A stretch of 39,617 bases of DNA from Myxococcales bacterium. GTDB lineage: Bacteria > Myxococcota_A > UBA796 > GCA-2862545. Where the stretch lies: assembly GCA_019634415.1 (NCBI GenBank), contig JAHQVJ010000088.1, positions 1 to 39,617 on the forward strand, written 5' to 3'. Position 1 is the first letter of the stretch. Each line of letters starts with the position of its first letter. Position numbers and translations under genes: made by a program. This document shows positions 1 to 7,571 of this stretch, piece after piece. The notes under the pieces were generated by a model. It saw only the letters and a list, made by a program, of their open reading frames with translations, was not told the DNA's origin and did not search any database.

Positions 1-52
1 CGACCACCAACAGGATGGCTCCGTTGCGCGCGTGGGGTCTGTCGATCGTCAC
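1..52 (-). CDS. Possible start of a protein running off the left edge
   Basis: Reading leftward from a GTG at 52 there are 17 open codons before the window ends; the visible peptide finishes in a hydrophobic run (AILLVV), as a membrane protein might. The GTG lies about six bases after the stop of the small reading frame at 59-169, so the two could be co-transcribed. There is no good ribosome binding site and too little sequence to name a family. This is a weak call. Confidence 0.2.
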   Translation of the reverse strand, partial: MTIDRPHARNGAILLVV

Positions 53-58
53 CGACAG

Positions 59-169
59 CTAGTCGTCGACCGGAACGACGACGCCGTGCAGGATCAGACG
101 GTCCAGCGTGACCACCACCCCAGGGCTCGTGAAGAGGGGCAGGCTCGATGTGGTCTCGTCAGCAGGCAC
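59..169 (-). CDS. Possible small protein of 36 residues, unassigned
   Basis: A short minus-strand frame begins with GTG at 169, preceded by a purine-rich GAGGGAG, and ends at TAG. Its third codon positions are mostly G or C, like the real genes in this window, which is the only reason to list it. The frame stays open upstream of the GTG for about 20 codons without an ATG, so the true start may lie further right. I recognise no domain. It could be the decayed end of a longer gene. Confidence 0.2.
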   Translation of the reverse strand: MPADETTSSLPLFTSPGVVVTLDRLILHGVVVPVDD

Positions 170-537
170 GACTCCCTCGTTCTCGGCGAGATCGGAGCTA
201 TCCGTGGAGCCGACCGTGAGCAGTCCAACCCCAGCTCACGCAGGGCACAGATTCAGCTATAGCATGCCACAAAACCGGCGTACCCGAGGGTCGAAAGCCA
301 CCTTAAGCGTCCTTAACGTCACCCAACGGACATGCGCCTGGATGCAGCCCACGTGGTGTCCGAGACGGACCTGCGACCCGACGCCCTGGTGGAGTAGCCC
401 TGCGAGCCCACCTCGCGATGACCGTCAGGAGAGATCGGTCCAGTAGCCTGGTGTCGGACGCCCGACCTGGTGCCGGTGGATCGCCGTGCTTGCACGCCGC
501 ACCGATGAAGACAAGCGAGCATGAACGCCCTCGAGCG
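170..537. other. Stretch without a supportable gene
   Basis: This stretch lies downstream of the Hsp70-like gene. The frames that are open here on both strands have compositions typical of antisense shadows, rich in Arg, Ser, Pro and Thr. I see no ribosome binding site, no clear hairpin terminator and no repeat. Confidence 0.4.
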
Positions 538-1833
538 CTATCTGTCCCGGTCACGCCCCCCCTTGAAGTCGAAGTACACGGTGGAGCCACCGAGAGCCGT
601 GGCACCACGCACATACCTCGGCTCCAGCCGCTTGTAGTGAGAGGCCAGAACCTCGTCGGCAGTCGCCGCCACCCAGGCATGCTTGAAGCGGGAGATATCT
701 GCCAGGGACAGCCTGATGGCGTCACGGACGGCTGGGATGTTCATGCCGCCGCCCGTGAGGACCAAGTCGTCGATCCGCTCGTACTGACCTTGCTCGATGA
801 AGGCCTCCGTCAGCGAGGCGGCCTCGTCGGCGAATCGCTCGATGCAGCTCCGCACCGCATCACCGCCGATCACCCCACCACCCCGACGAAGGCGATAGTC
901 GCGGCCACGCTGGTACACCCGCCGATGGAGTTCCTCGAGCCCTCGCTGGTCCGAGGCGTCGATGAGCGCGACGAAACGCTCCCGCGCGGTCTCCGGCAGA
1001 GCGTCGGCGACGTGCCGATCCAGGGCGGCCACGCCGAGTGGCCGGGACTGTGTCTCGAATCTACGCTGGCCATTGTGCGTACCGTGTGGCATGTCCATCG
1101 ACGTCACATCGAAGCCCAGCATGGCGAAGTCGAGTGTGTAACCTCCGAGATCGACGATCAACGTCCAGTACATCTTCTGACTGTACTTGTTGTCGTAGCG
1201 ACGACGGGCGACCTCCAGCAACGGCGTTCCAGCCAGCATCTTCCCCGTATGTGCTCGCGGCCTCGCCGCATTGTCTGGCAGCCAGACCGCGTTTCGGCCT
1301 TGGGTGAAGATGCCGAGCGCATTCGCCACGGGCTCCGAGACACAGGGAGCAGCCGCAGCAGCCCGCCACCCAGCGCGCTCCAGAATACCCAACAGGCGCT
1401 GCTCGGACCGCGCCTGGGGACCGAACGCAGGGAGGGTGATGCGAGTCACGTAGCGCTCGGAGAAGCTCGGCCCGAATTCGCGCAACGCAGGATCTACGAG
1501 GGTCCTGAGCCATCGAAAGTACCGCTCGGCCACTTCGTCGACCTCGGGCTCCTCCGAACCACCAAAGAACGCAGGCTTCCAGTTCCGAAAGACCTGAAGC
1601 CCAGGAATTCCTTCCCGGACACCCACGAGATCGGTCCCCAAGAACCATCGGTCACCGCTCTCCCTCCTCACCACAGCGGCAGCTGTCGGGATGCACACGT
1701 ACAGCTCGTCGTCATACTGTAGGGCATCATCCTTCACCAAGTCGGAGGGCAGCTCTGGATCCCAGCGCACGCCCACCTTGGTGTAGGAATTACCGAAGTC
1801 GATGCACACCACGGGGGTGACACCCACCCTCAT
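538..1833 (-). CDS. Hsp70/actin-fold ATPase lacking a substrate-binding domain
   Basis: The 431-residue protein carries the nucleotide-binding signatures of the actin/Hsp70/ParM superfamily. Phosphate-1 is near residues 11-19 (IDFGNSYTK). A connect-1-like EPVANALG sits near 167-174. Phosphate-2 is near 227-236 (VDLGGYTLDF), and the adenosine motif is near 361-368 (GGGMNIPA). EPVANAL and the GGG-IP adenosine motif favour an Hsp70-like origin over a plasmid ParM. Classical DnaK exceeds 600 residues, and here the substrate-binding domain and lid are absent. The start was placed at the ATG at 1833 rather than at an upstream in-frame codon, because this ATG overlaps the stop of the preceding gene as ATGA, indicating translational coupling. 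It should bind and hydrolyse ATP in the cytoplasm; its client is unknown. The coupled partner, with a GrpE-like tail, may be its exchange factor. Family is fairly sure, role is not. Confidence 0.75.
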   Translation of the reverse strand: MRVGVTPVVCIDFGNSYTKVGVRWDPELPSDLVKDDALQYDDELYVCIPTAAAVVRRESGDRWFLGTDLVGVREGIPGLQVFRNWKPAFFGGSEEPEVDEVAERYFRWLRTLVDPALREFGPSFSERYVTRITLPAFGPQARSEQRLLGILERAGWRAAAAAPCVSEPVANALGIFTQGRNAVWLPDNAARPRAHTGKMLAGTPLLEVARRRYDNKYSQKMYWTLIVDLGGYTLDFAMLGFDVTSMDMPHGTHNGQRRFETQSRPLGVAALDRHVADALPETARERFVALIDASDQRGLEELHRRVYQRGRDYRLRRGGGVIGGDAVRSCIERFADEAASLTEAFIEQGQYERIDDLVLTGGGMNIPAVRDAIRLSLADISRFKHAWVAATADEVLASHYKRLEPRYVRGATALGGSTVYFDFKGGRDRDR

Positions 1834-2687
1834 GGTGCACGGACCTTCGCTCGACCCACGACACGCGACCGTGTTCCGCGAAGTAGCTCCCACCCGGGCT
1901 CCACGACGACGGCAGGATCCCCCGGCAGCAGATCCTCCTCGGTCTCGTGCTTCAAGCCTTCGAACGACACCGCCATTCCAGACTCACCGAGTCGCCTCAG
2001 TCCCATGTTGAACATGACGTCTGCCAACGCCTCCCTCGTTGCAGGTTCCCCCTCGGCGTCCTCCCAAGCAAACACCAGCTGGACGGATACCTCCCGGTGG
2101 AAGTCCCGCTCGGCTTCGTCGGACGGCTCGGAGGGAGGCGGAGGGCGGCGGCCTGGCGCCGGCGAGACCTGCGACAATTCTGGAAACAGCGCACCAGCGA
2201 CCGCTCCCACGGAGGTACCCACAGCCTCGAGCTTGTCCAGCACGGGCAGGAGCTCTGTTCGGACACGGCTCAGATACAGGTCGAGATCTGGTGGGGTTGC
2301 CGCCAAACGCTCCGCCCGAAATTGGCCGTGCCGTGGCCATACGTGAATGTCACCTGCCTCACGCAGCTCCTTCACGAGCCGCTGCAGGTACGACTTGGAA
2401 GCCCCCGTTCCGACCCTTCCGAGTGCCGTCACCAGCTGATTGCGGGTCGCCGGCTTCCGTTCGAGTCGTGTGCGGGCAGCTGCCAACAGCACAGCCCGCT
2501 CGTCGTGGAGCCAGAACCGGTGGCCCACGCAAGGAAATACATCGCCACGCTCCACCAACGTGGCAAGCGCGCTCCGAACGGCTTTCACGGGCGCACCGAG
2601 CTGCTGCGCCAGCTGTTTGGCGGTGCACGGGGCGCGCTCGAGCGCATCGAGGACGGCACGCTGTTCCACGACTTGGTGCTCTGACAT
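1830..2687 (-). CDS. Tandem winged-helix protein with a GrpE-like C-terminus
   Basis: This 285-residue soluble protein begins with two helix-turn-helix-like units. The first spans about residues 5-60 (AKQLAQQLGAPVKAVRSAL), the second about 75-120 (a recognition-helix-like KSYLQRLVKEL). A helical segment at about 130-170 leads to a Pro-rich linker (173-189). The last 60 residues contain a pattern like the GrpE beta wing: Gly then Phe near 237-242, a conserved-looking His near 247, and then VVVEPGW-L-RG-VVGRAKVR. GrpE is the nucleotide exchange factor of Hsp70, and the next gene, overlapping by four bases, is an Hsp70-like ATPase. I infer a dedicated exchange factor that may also bind DNA or form a winged-helix protein interface. 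No strong ribosome site precedes the ATG. The winged-helix call is more secure than the GrpE one. Confidence 0.6.
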   Translation of the reverse strand: MSEHQVVEQRAVLDALERAPCTAKQLAQQLGAPVKAVRSALATLVERGDVFPCVGHRFWLHDERAVLLAAARTRLERKPATRNQLVTALGRVGTGASKSYLQRLVKELREAGDIHVWPRHGQFRAERLAATPPDLDLYLSRVRTELLPVLDKLEAVGTSVGAVAGALFPELSQVSPAPGRRPPPPSEPSDEAERDFHREVSVQLVFAWEDAEGEPATREALADVMFNMGLRRLGESGMAVSFEGLKHETEEDLLPGDPAVVVEPGWELLRGTRSRVVGRAKVRAP

Positions 2688-2919
2688 GGCAACGGCATTA
2701 ACGAGAAGCCAATTGACAAGCTAAGGCGAAGTCGGGCGTGTGCAGATCCTGCCTCAGCGGAAAGCGGCCACCCACGATGTTCGACTCCGACTCGCGCCGG
2801 CGTCGTCGCCGCTGTTCAGATCGACGTGGGCGTCGTTCGCGTCCGACTCCTGCGAGCCCCTACGCTGTGTGGACAGCGGATCACACAGCTTCAGCAGGTG
2901 CGGCTCGTGTTCACACGCT
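2688..2919. promoter_or_regulatory. Intergenic region with the likely promoter of the Hsp70-like pair
   Basis: The 232 bases separate the stop of the patatin gene from the start of the winged-helix gene, both on the minus strand. Close to the ATG, reading minus, there is TTGTCA (near 2718) and then TTAATG, a poor and too tightly spaced promoter-like pair. Nothing else in the stretch looks coding or repeated. The gap indicates that the Hsp70-like pair is probably transcribed separately from the lipase genes. Confidence 0.3.
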
Positions 2920-4032
2920 TCAGACCTGCACGAGCTGGTCGGCGAACCAAGCGTCCACCGCCGCCTCGCCCGCCGCGAGGAGCGCCTCGATCCTGGCCGG
3001 AGACATGTCGAACTCCGTGACCCCGTAGCCGCGCGACGGCAGGCGGCAGATCCGCTTCAGGTGACGCTCGGCCACCGCATCGTCGTTGCCCGAGAGCAGG
3101 GTGTTCAGCACTCGCTCCACGCGCTCCGCCACGCCCCGGTGGCTCGCCTCCACCGCGTGGCCCGCGAACAACCCGTGCCCTTCGGGCGCACCCGGCACCT
3201 CGGCTGTGTCGTCGAGGCGCAGTCCCAGCAGCTCGTGCTCCGGCGTGACGGGCACCCCCATCGCCTGCCGCACCCAGGCCTCCTCGCTCACCAAGGGGCG
3301 CAGCGCGAAGTTGCTCACCACGCCGCCATCCACGAACCGATGCCCCGTGAGATCCCGTTCCTGTACCAAGCCCCAGGCGCGCTCCCACACCACCTCCGGC
3401 CACACGAACGGGATCGACATGCTCATGCGCACCCCCATGACCACGGGGCAGTCAGGAGCGGTGAGGTGATTGAGCAGCACCTCCGTGGCGTCGTCGGTGT
3501 CGGTGACCACCACGGTCAGGTGCACACCCGTGCGCTCGAACATCTGGCCGAAGGTGGCCTCCCCCAGGCCGCGAGCAGCGAGCTGCTCCCGCAGCCAGTC
3601 CACGAAGCCCGCAGCACCGAACAGGCCTCCCAGCTCCACCTCGGAGAACAGGTTCGCGAACCCCGGCACCTCCAGCAGAGCCCGCAGCAGCGCCCGCTCC
3701 ATGCGGCGTCCCACACGGCGCAGCGCCGGCAGGTCCACGGCGGGGAGCATCGCCGCGAGGCGGCTACCGTCGAGCTGTGCGTCGCTGAAGGGTCCCGGAT
3801 GGGAGAAGAACTGCGTCATGCGGCTCACCCCCGCAGCCGTGGTCTGCAGCGAGATCCGCCGCAGGTCGGCGCCGTCGTGGCCCGCCGCCACCAGAGCCGC
3901 CGTGATGGCCCCCGCAGAGGTGCCCACCAGACGCCTCGGTCGATGGCCCGCGGCGAAGATCGCCGCCATGGCCCCGTTGTGGGCCAGTCCCCTCGCCCCT
4001 CCGCCCTCGAGCACGATGTCGATCGGCTGCAT
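2920..4032 (-). CDS. Patatin-like phospholipase
   Basis: This is a 370-residue serine acyl hydrolase of the patatin family, without a signal peptide. The oxyanion-hole motif GGGARG is at residues 10-15, the nucleophile elbow GTSAG at 37-41 (Ser39), and the catalytic Asp lies in a DGG motif near residue 253 (FVDGGVVSNF). Such enzymes release fatty acids from glycerolipids. The start has a strong AGGAGG ribosome site that lies across the stop of the lipoxygenase gene just upstream, only 10 bases away, so both are on one transcript. The pairing suggests that it supplies the lipoxygenase with free or lipid-bound polyunsaturated acyl substrate. Its own substrate cannot be read from sequence. Confidence 0.9.
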   Translation of the reverse strand: MQPIDIVLEGGGARGLAHNGAMAAIFAAGHRPRRLVGTSAGAITAALVAAGHDGADLRRISLQTTAAGVSRMTQFFSHPGPFSDAQLDGSRLAAMLPAVDLPALRRVGRRMERALLRALLEVPGFANLFSEVELGGLFGAAGFVDWLREQLAARGLGEATFGQMFERTGVHLTVVVTDTDDATEVLLNHLTAPDCPVVMGVRMSMSIPFVWPEVVWERAWGLVQERDLTGHRFVDGGVVSNFALRPLVSEEAWVRQAMGVPVTPEHELLGLRLDDTAEVPGAPEGHGLFAGHAVEASHRGVAERVERVLNTLLSGNDDAVAERHLKRICRLPSRGYGVTEFDMSPARIEALLAAGEAAVDAWFADQLVQV

Positions 4033-4042
4033 GTGCTCCTCC

Positions 4043-6589
4043 TCAGATCGCGATGCTAGCCGCGACCTGCGCAGGGTCGAGGTAGGGGTACGGCGCCTTT
4101 CCGTCGCGCTGAAGCGCCTCGTTGCGGGCCTGGATGTCGCCGCTGATCTGCTGCATCTCGGAGAGGAACGCCGCGTGCACCTCCGGGTAGCGGCCCGCCA
4201 TCGCCGTGACGTCGAGCAGGGTGTGCTCCGAGGGGGCGGTGAGCAGCCAGGCGAAGCTGATCTGGAAGTGGCTGATCACGGGACTCGGCAGCGCGTTGCG
4301 CAGCACGTCCTCGTCGATCTCGTCTTGGCCCGGAGGCATGGGCGCGAACAAGCTGTCGGGCCGATTCGGCACGTAGGACAGGTAGTCGAACTGACTGAAG
4401 TTCACCGCACTGTGGGCCGCCGACACACACCAGATCAGGGTCTGCAGGGTCTGCACCAAGAGCTGTCGCGAGTGAATCGTGGCGGGAAAGCCAGGAACGT
4501 CGCCTCTGTCGGGATCGGTCAGCTCCTGGCACCAGGCACGGATCACCTCGTCGCTGGCCACGGCCTCGTCCGACGCCCAGGTGCGCTCCACCACCCCTTG
4601 CACGTAGCGACCCAGGGCGTTCCAGATCCGGTAGCCGTCGTCGCGGTACAGGTAGTCGTCCACCCCGTCGGTGCCCATCTCGTCGAAGCCGCGCGCCTCG
4701 AGCTGAGCAGCGAAGCCGCGGCTGAAGAAGTCGTAGCCCTTCCAGGCGTGCAGGAAGATCTCCAGGGCCTGAGCGGTGCCCGTGCTGAAGGTGCGATCGG
4801 TGAACGGGGCGATGTCGCTCACGAGCGTCTGCCGCGCGAGGAAGTTGATGCCGATGGTGTCGTGGAAGTGCGGGGCGAGCAGATCGTGCAGCACGTGGCC
4901 GCTGGGCAGCGCGTTGTGCCAGGCGATGGCGAAGGGCTCCATGGCGAGGTGTGCGAAGCCGAGGTGGGCCAGCCACTGGTGCACCTGGTTGTCGGCGCAG
5001 GCCACGTGCATCTTGGCGAAGGTCCAACGGCGCGGGGGCGTGCGGTCGGGCGTGTAGACCGAGGCGCGGTCACTGCGCTCGAGCTGGATGGCCGAGATGG
5101 TGAGGCGCTGCCCGTCCTCCCCTCCCGTGCGCGTCACCAACACCCAGGGCGCGTACACCAGCATGCCCTCGTAGGGGCGCGCGCCAGCGAGGGCGGCGTA
5201 GTCCTGCAGGAACAGGCGATGCTCGGCGAGCAGCTCAGCCAGCGGCCGGCCGCCGGGGGTCAGCGTGCGGAACCCCACGGGGAGCTGCGACAGATCCGTC
5301 ACCCGCGTCAGCGTGGTGGGGTTCACGCCCTGGATGAACTGGCGCGCGAGCTCCTCGTCGTCCGTCCAGCGCTCGATCAGACGCTCGGGTGCCTCGATCC
5401 AGCCACCGAAGTAGGCGGTGAACGGGTCGGCGGCCTCCTCGGCGCGCTTCATGAAGGCGACCTGCGAGTAGACGTACTCGGTCATGCGCTCCACCATCCG
5501 GCCGAGCTTGTGGGGCGAGAGCGCCTGCGATGGGGGGAGCCCCCGCACCATGCGCGGCAGCTCCTCCAGCGGCACGTCGGGCAGCTGGGGCGAGCGCGGG
5601 TAACGGTCGTAGGCCCAGCGCTCCTGAGGCCCCTCGGCCGCCTGCGCGGCAATCGCCATCACGTGCTCCTGCAGCTTGGCGATCACGCGCTGCACGGAGG
5701 TCCAGTGGGCCTCCCGCAGCATGGCGTCGGTGGGCGGCAGCGACTCGCCGTCGGTCAGGGTGAGCCGCAGCTCCACGTCCACCGTGCCCCCCTGCGACAG
5801 CTCCAGGGTCTGCGGCACGGTGACGCCCGCCTTCAACGTGTGCAGGTCGATGGTGGCAGTGCCGAGCAAGTGGTCGCGGCCGAGGTGCGCGTCCCACGCC
5901 CCGATCTCGAGCGTGCCCTGGTTGGACAGCACCTCGAAGGACAGTGTGTGGTGGAAGGTGGGGTGGGTGGTGGCGAAGCGCACGCGGGTGCGCTGCGGCT
6001 CCCCCTCGTCCAGGCGCACCGACACGTAGGGGTCCAGCGGCCACAGCGTGTGCTCCCGCGGCAGACCGGCGGCCTCCGCCACGATGACGTCGAGGGTGCC
6101 CAGCGCCGGATGGAAGTGGCTGTCGAGCGACCGGATGGCGTTCGTGTAGACCTCGGTCTGCACCTTGCGGATCTGCCCCAGCACGAGGCTGCCAGCCTGC
6201 ACCCAGCTGCGCCAGTGCACCACCGTGTCGGCCCCCTCGGCCTTCATCGACACCACCGTGGAGATGTGATTCAGGCTGGGCACGCTCGGCGACAGGCTGA
6301 CCAGGTCATAGCGCTCGGTGAAGGTGGCATCGTCGCGCTCCACCAGCTTCTCGGCGTAGGTGCGTCCCGTCTTGGTGAGGAACGTCCGCACGGCACCCAC
6401 CTCGTCGGAGCCCTCCAGGCGCACCCACTGGTAGATGGGCCACCAGTCGAGCTCGGCGAAGGGGCGAAACAGGGCCCACACCTGGTCGATGGGCGCCCGC
6501 ACCCGGCCGGTCACATCGACGGTGGGCGGGTCGGTGGGCAGGTCACGGGTCTGGCCCCCGAGGGCAGGCTGGGACGCGGTCGTGGACAC
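4043..6589 (-). CDS. Lipoxygenase with N-terminal SRPBCC and C2 domains
   Basis: This 848-residue protein has three parts. Residues about 22-160 form a SRPBCC/START-like hydrophobic-ligand fold. Residues about 163-280 form a C2-like domain (LDVIVAEAAGLP, DPYVSVRL, LEIGAWDAHLGRDHLLG). The rest is a lipoxygenase catalytic domain. The non-heme iron ligands are all present: His542 and His547 (HxxxxH), His726 and Asn730 (HSAVN), and the C-terminal Ile848. Flanking landmarks such as LLAPHF, INFLARQTL and PNRP match plant-type enzymes. Residue 585, at the Coffa-Brash stereocontrol position, is Ala, which in known enzymes goes with S products. It should insert O2 into polyunsaturated fatty acids. The GTG start is chosen for its AGGAGG ribosome site four bases away. 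Animal and plant lipoxygenases carry a PLAT domain instead; here C2 plus SRPBCC may do the lipid binding. A patatin lipase follows in the operon. No signal peptide is seen. Confidence 0.93.
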   Translation of the reverse strand: MSTTASQPALGGQTRDLPTDPPTVDVTGRVRAPIDQVWALFRPFAELDWWPIYQWVRLEGSDEVGAVRTFLTKTGRTYAEKLVERDDATFTERYDLVSLSPSVPSLNHISTVVSMKAEGADTVVHWRSWVQAGSLVLGQIRKVQTEVYTNAIRSLDSHFHPALGTLDVIVAEAAGLPREHTLWPLDPYVSVRLDEGEPQRTRVRFATTHPTFHHTLSFEVLSNQGTLEIGAWDAHLGRDHLLGTATIDLHTLKAGVTVPQTLELSQGGTVDVELRLTLTDGESLPPTDAMLREAHWTSVQRVIAKLQEHVMAIAAQAAEGPQERWAYDRYPRSPQLPDVPLEELPRMVRGLPPSQALSPHKLGRMVERMTEYVYSQVAFMKRAEEAADPFTAYFGGWIEAPERLIERWTDDEELARQFIQGVNPTTLTRVTDLSQLPVGFRTLTPGGRPLAELLAEHRLFLQDYAALAGARPYEGMLVYAPWVLVTRTGGEDGQRLTISAIQLERSDRASVYTPDRTPPRRWTFAKMHVACADNQVHQWLAHLGFAHLAMEPFAIAWHNALPSGHVLHDLLAPHFHDTIGINFLARQTLVSDIAPFTDRTFSTGTAQALEIFLHAWKGYDFFSRGFAAQLEARGFDEMGTDGVDDYLYRDDGYRIWNALGRYVQGVVERTWASDEAVASDEVIRAWCQELTDPDRGDVPGFPATIHSRQLLVQTLQTLIWCVSAAHSAVNFSQFDYLSYVPNRPDSLFAPMPPGQDEIDEDVLRNALPSPVISHFQISFAWLLTAPSEHTLLDVTAMAGRYPEVHAAFLSEMQQISGDIQARNEALQRDGKAPYPYLDPAQVAASIAI

Positions 6590-6656
6590 TCGGCCTCCTG
6601 TGTTGCCGCTTCGGTAACCACGTTCCCCGATGGGCGGATGCGAGCGGATCTACCTG

Positions 6657-7193
6657 ATGGCATGCGGATCACGGACCGAAGAGGGTGCCGTGCATCGAGC
6701 CTTCCACGCGCTGGCGACCTTCCTGGAGCGACCGGAGATCCAGGCGCTGCTGGGGCTGTGCCTGGTGATCAGCGGTGGCCTGGAGATCGTGGCGGATCTG
6801 GTGGAGGGCTCGTCCTCGCCGGGGGTCCACCACGGCGTGGCCACCTTCGGCGTGGCCCACACGCTGCGGCAGGTTCCGGAGCTGGCGGAGGGGCTGTCGA
6901 AGCTACTGTGGGGGGTGGAGGTCGCGCACGACCTTGCCGGGGAAGGTGGCGAACCACGCCTTGGTGCCGGCGATGGTGGTGATGGGCTCGGGCTGCGTGG
7001 TGGTGTGCAGCTCGAAGCCCTCGGGCGACAGCAGATCGAGGAGCGGAGCGGCGTCTCCGCGGTTGGCGTCCCAGACGGCCATCCAGGCGTGCACGAGGGC
7101 GAGGATGCGGTTGCGGGCGGCCTCGAGGGCGTGATCCACGGGGGCTGTGATCATGGTTGCTCCGAGCGCAAATCAGGCGCTCGGATGGCGTAA
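6657..7193 (+). pseudogene. Small membrane-type protein, 3' end apparently lost
   Basis: Codons from about 6690 to 6902 read as a real protein: HRAFHALATFLERPEIQALLG followed by a hydrophobic segment and a GVHHGVATFGVAHTL stretch, with third positions almost all G or C. That part resembles a small one- or two-helix membrane protein of about 80 residues. From about 6903 the frame simply runs through the antisense of the oppositely oriented SnoaL-like gene, so the natural end seems to be missing. Possible starts are ATG 6630, ATG 6657 and GTG 6690; none has a clear ribosome site. The family is not named. Confidence 0.45.
6903..7154 (-). pseudogene. Truncated SnoaL/NTF2-like protein
   Basis: The 83 residues match the first part of a SnoaL-like (NTF2 fold) protein: a helix with LVHAWMAVWD, then LLDLLSPEGFELHT and AWFATFPGKVVRDLHPP. 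Members of this fold usually have 110-150 residues, so the last strands are missing. The reading stops at TAG exactly where the opposite-strand gene loses its own end. The ATG has a GGAG ribosome site six bases upstream. The fold is used by small isomerases, cyclases and non-enzymatic binding proteins; no function can be assigned to the fragment. It could still be expressed as a short protein. Confidence 0.55.
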
Positions 7194-7571
7194 CCACAGC
7201 GAGGCCGTCAGAGCCTCCGAGCCGCTCTGGATCCGAACACGGGCCGCTCGGACCATGGCTGGAAGCCAGCGTGAAGATAATTGCACGTAGGCGTACCTCT
7301 GGGCGGGGCGGTACTTCACCACGAATCCCAGAGGCTGGTCATCGAAGGAGCCGGGCCTCTGATCGTCGGGCAGGCCGGCCCACGTGATCGGAAAACAGAC
7401 GTCCCTTCCCGCACCCGCCGCCTGTGCCATTGGATCACTGCCCTGACCTACGTCCGAGGGTGTCGAGACCGCACGGTTGGTTCACCGTCGACGCGCACTT
7501 TGCGGTCCCCTGACGAACTGCGGCACGCGGACGAAGTCCGACCTGGCACATCCGGACTGCAGGAGTTCCTC
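7155..7571. other. 417-base stretch without a supportable gene
   Basis: The stretch lies between two divergent starts, the SnoaL-like remnant and the VIT-vWA gene, so it should hold both promoters, but no convincing -35/-10 pair stands out. An 85-codon minus frame at 7173-7430 is open and has a plausible-looking interior (WAGLPDDQRP, FVVKYRPAQRYAYV). It lacks a ribosome site and I do not recognise it; it may be a worn gene fragment. Confidence 0.35.

Noticed and set aside
418..1722. A 434-codon plus-strand frame opposite the Hsp70-like gene
   Set aside because: No family pattern; the minus strand carries the nucleotide-binding motifs and the ATGA coupling.
3470..6982. A 1170-codon plus-strand frame across the lipase and lipoxygenase genes
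   Set aside because: It is antisense to two genes with complete catalytic motifs and shows no domain pattern of its own.
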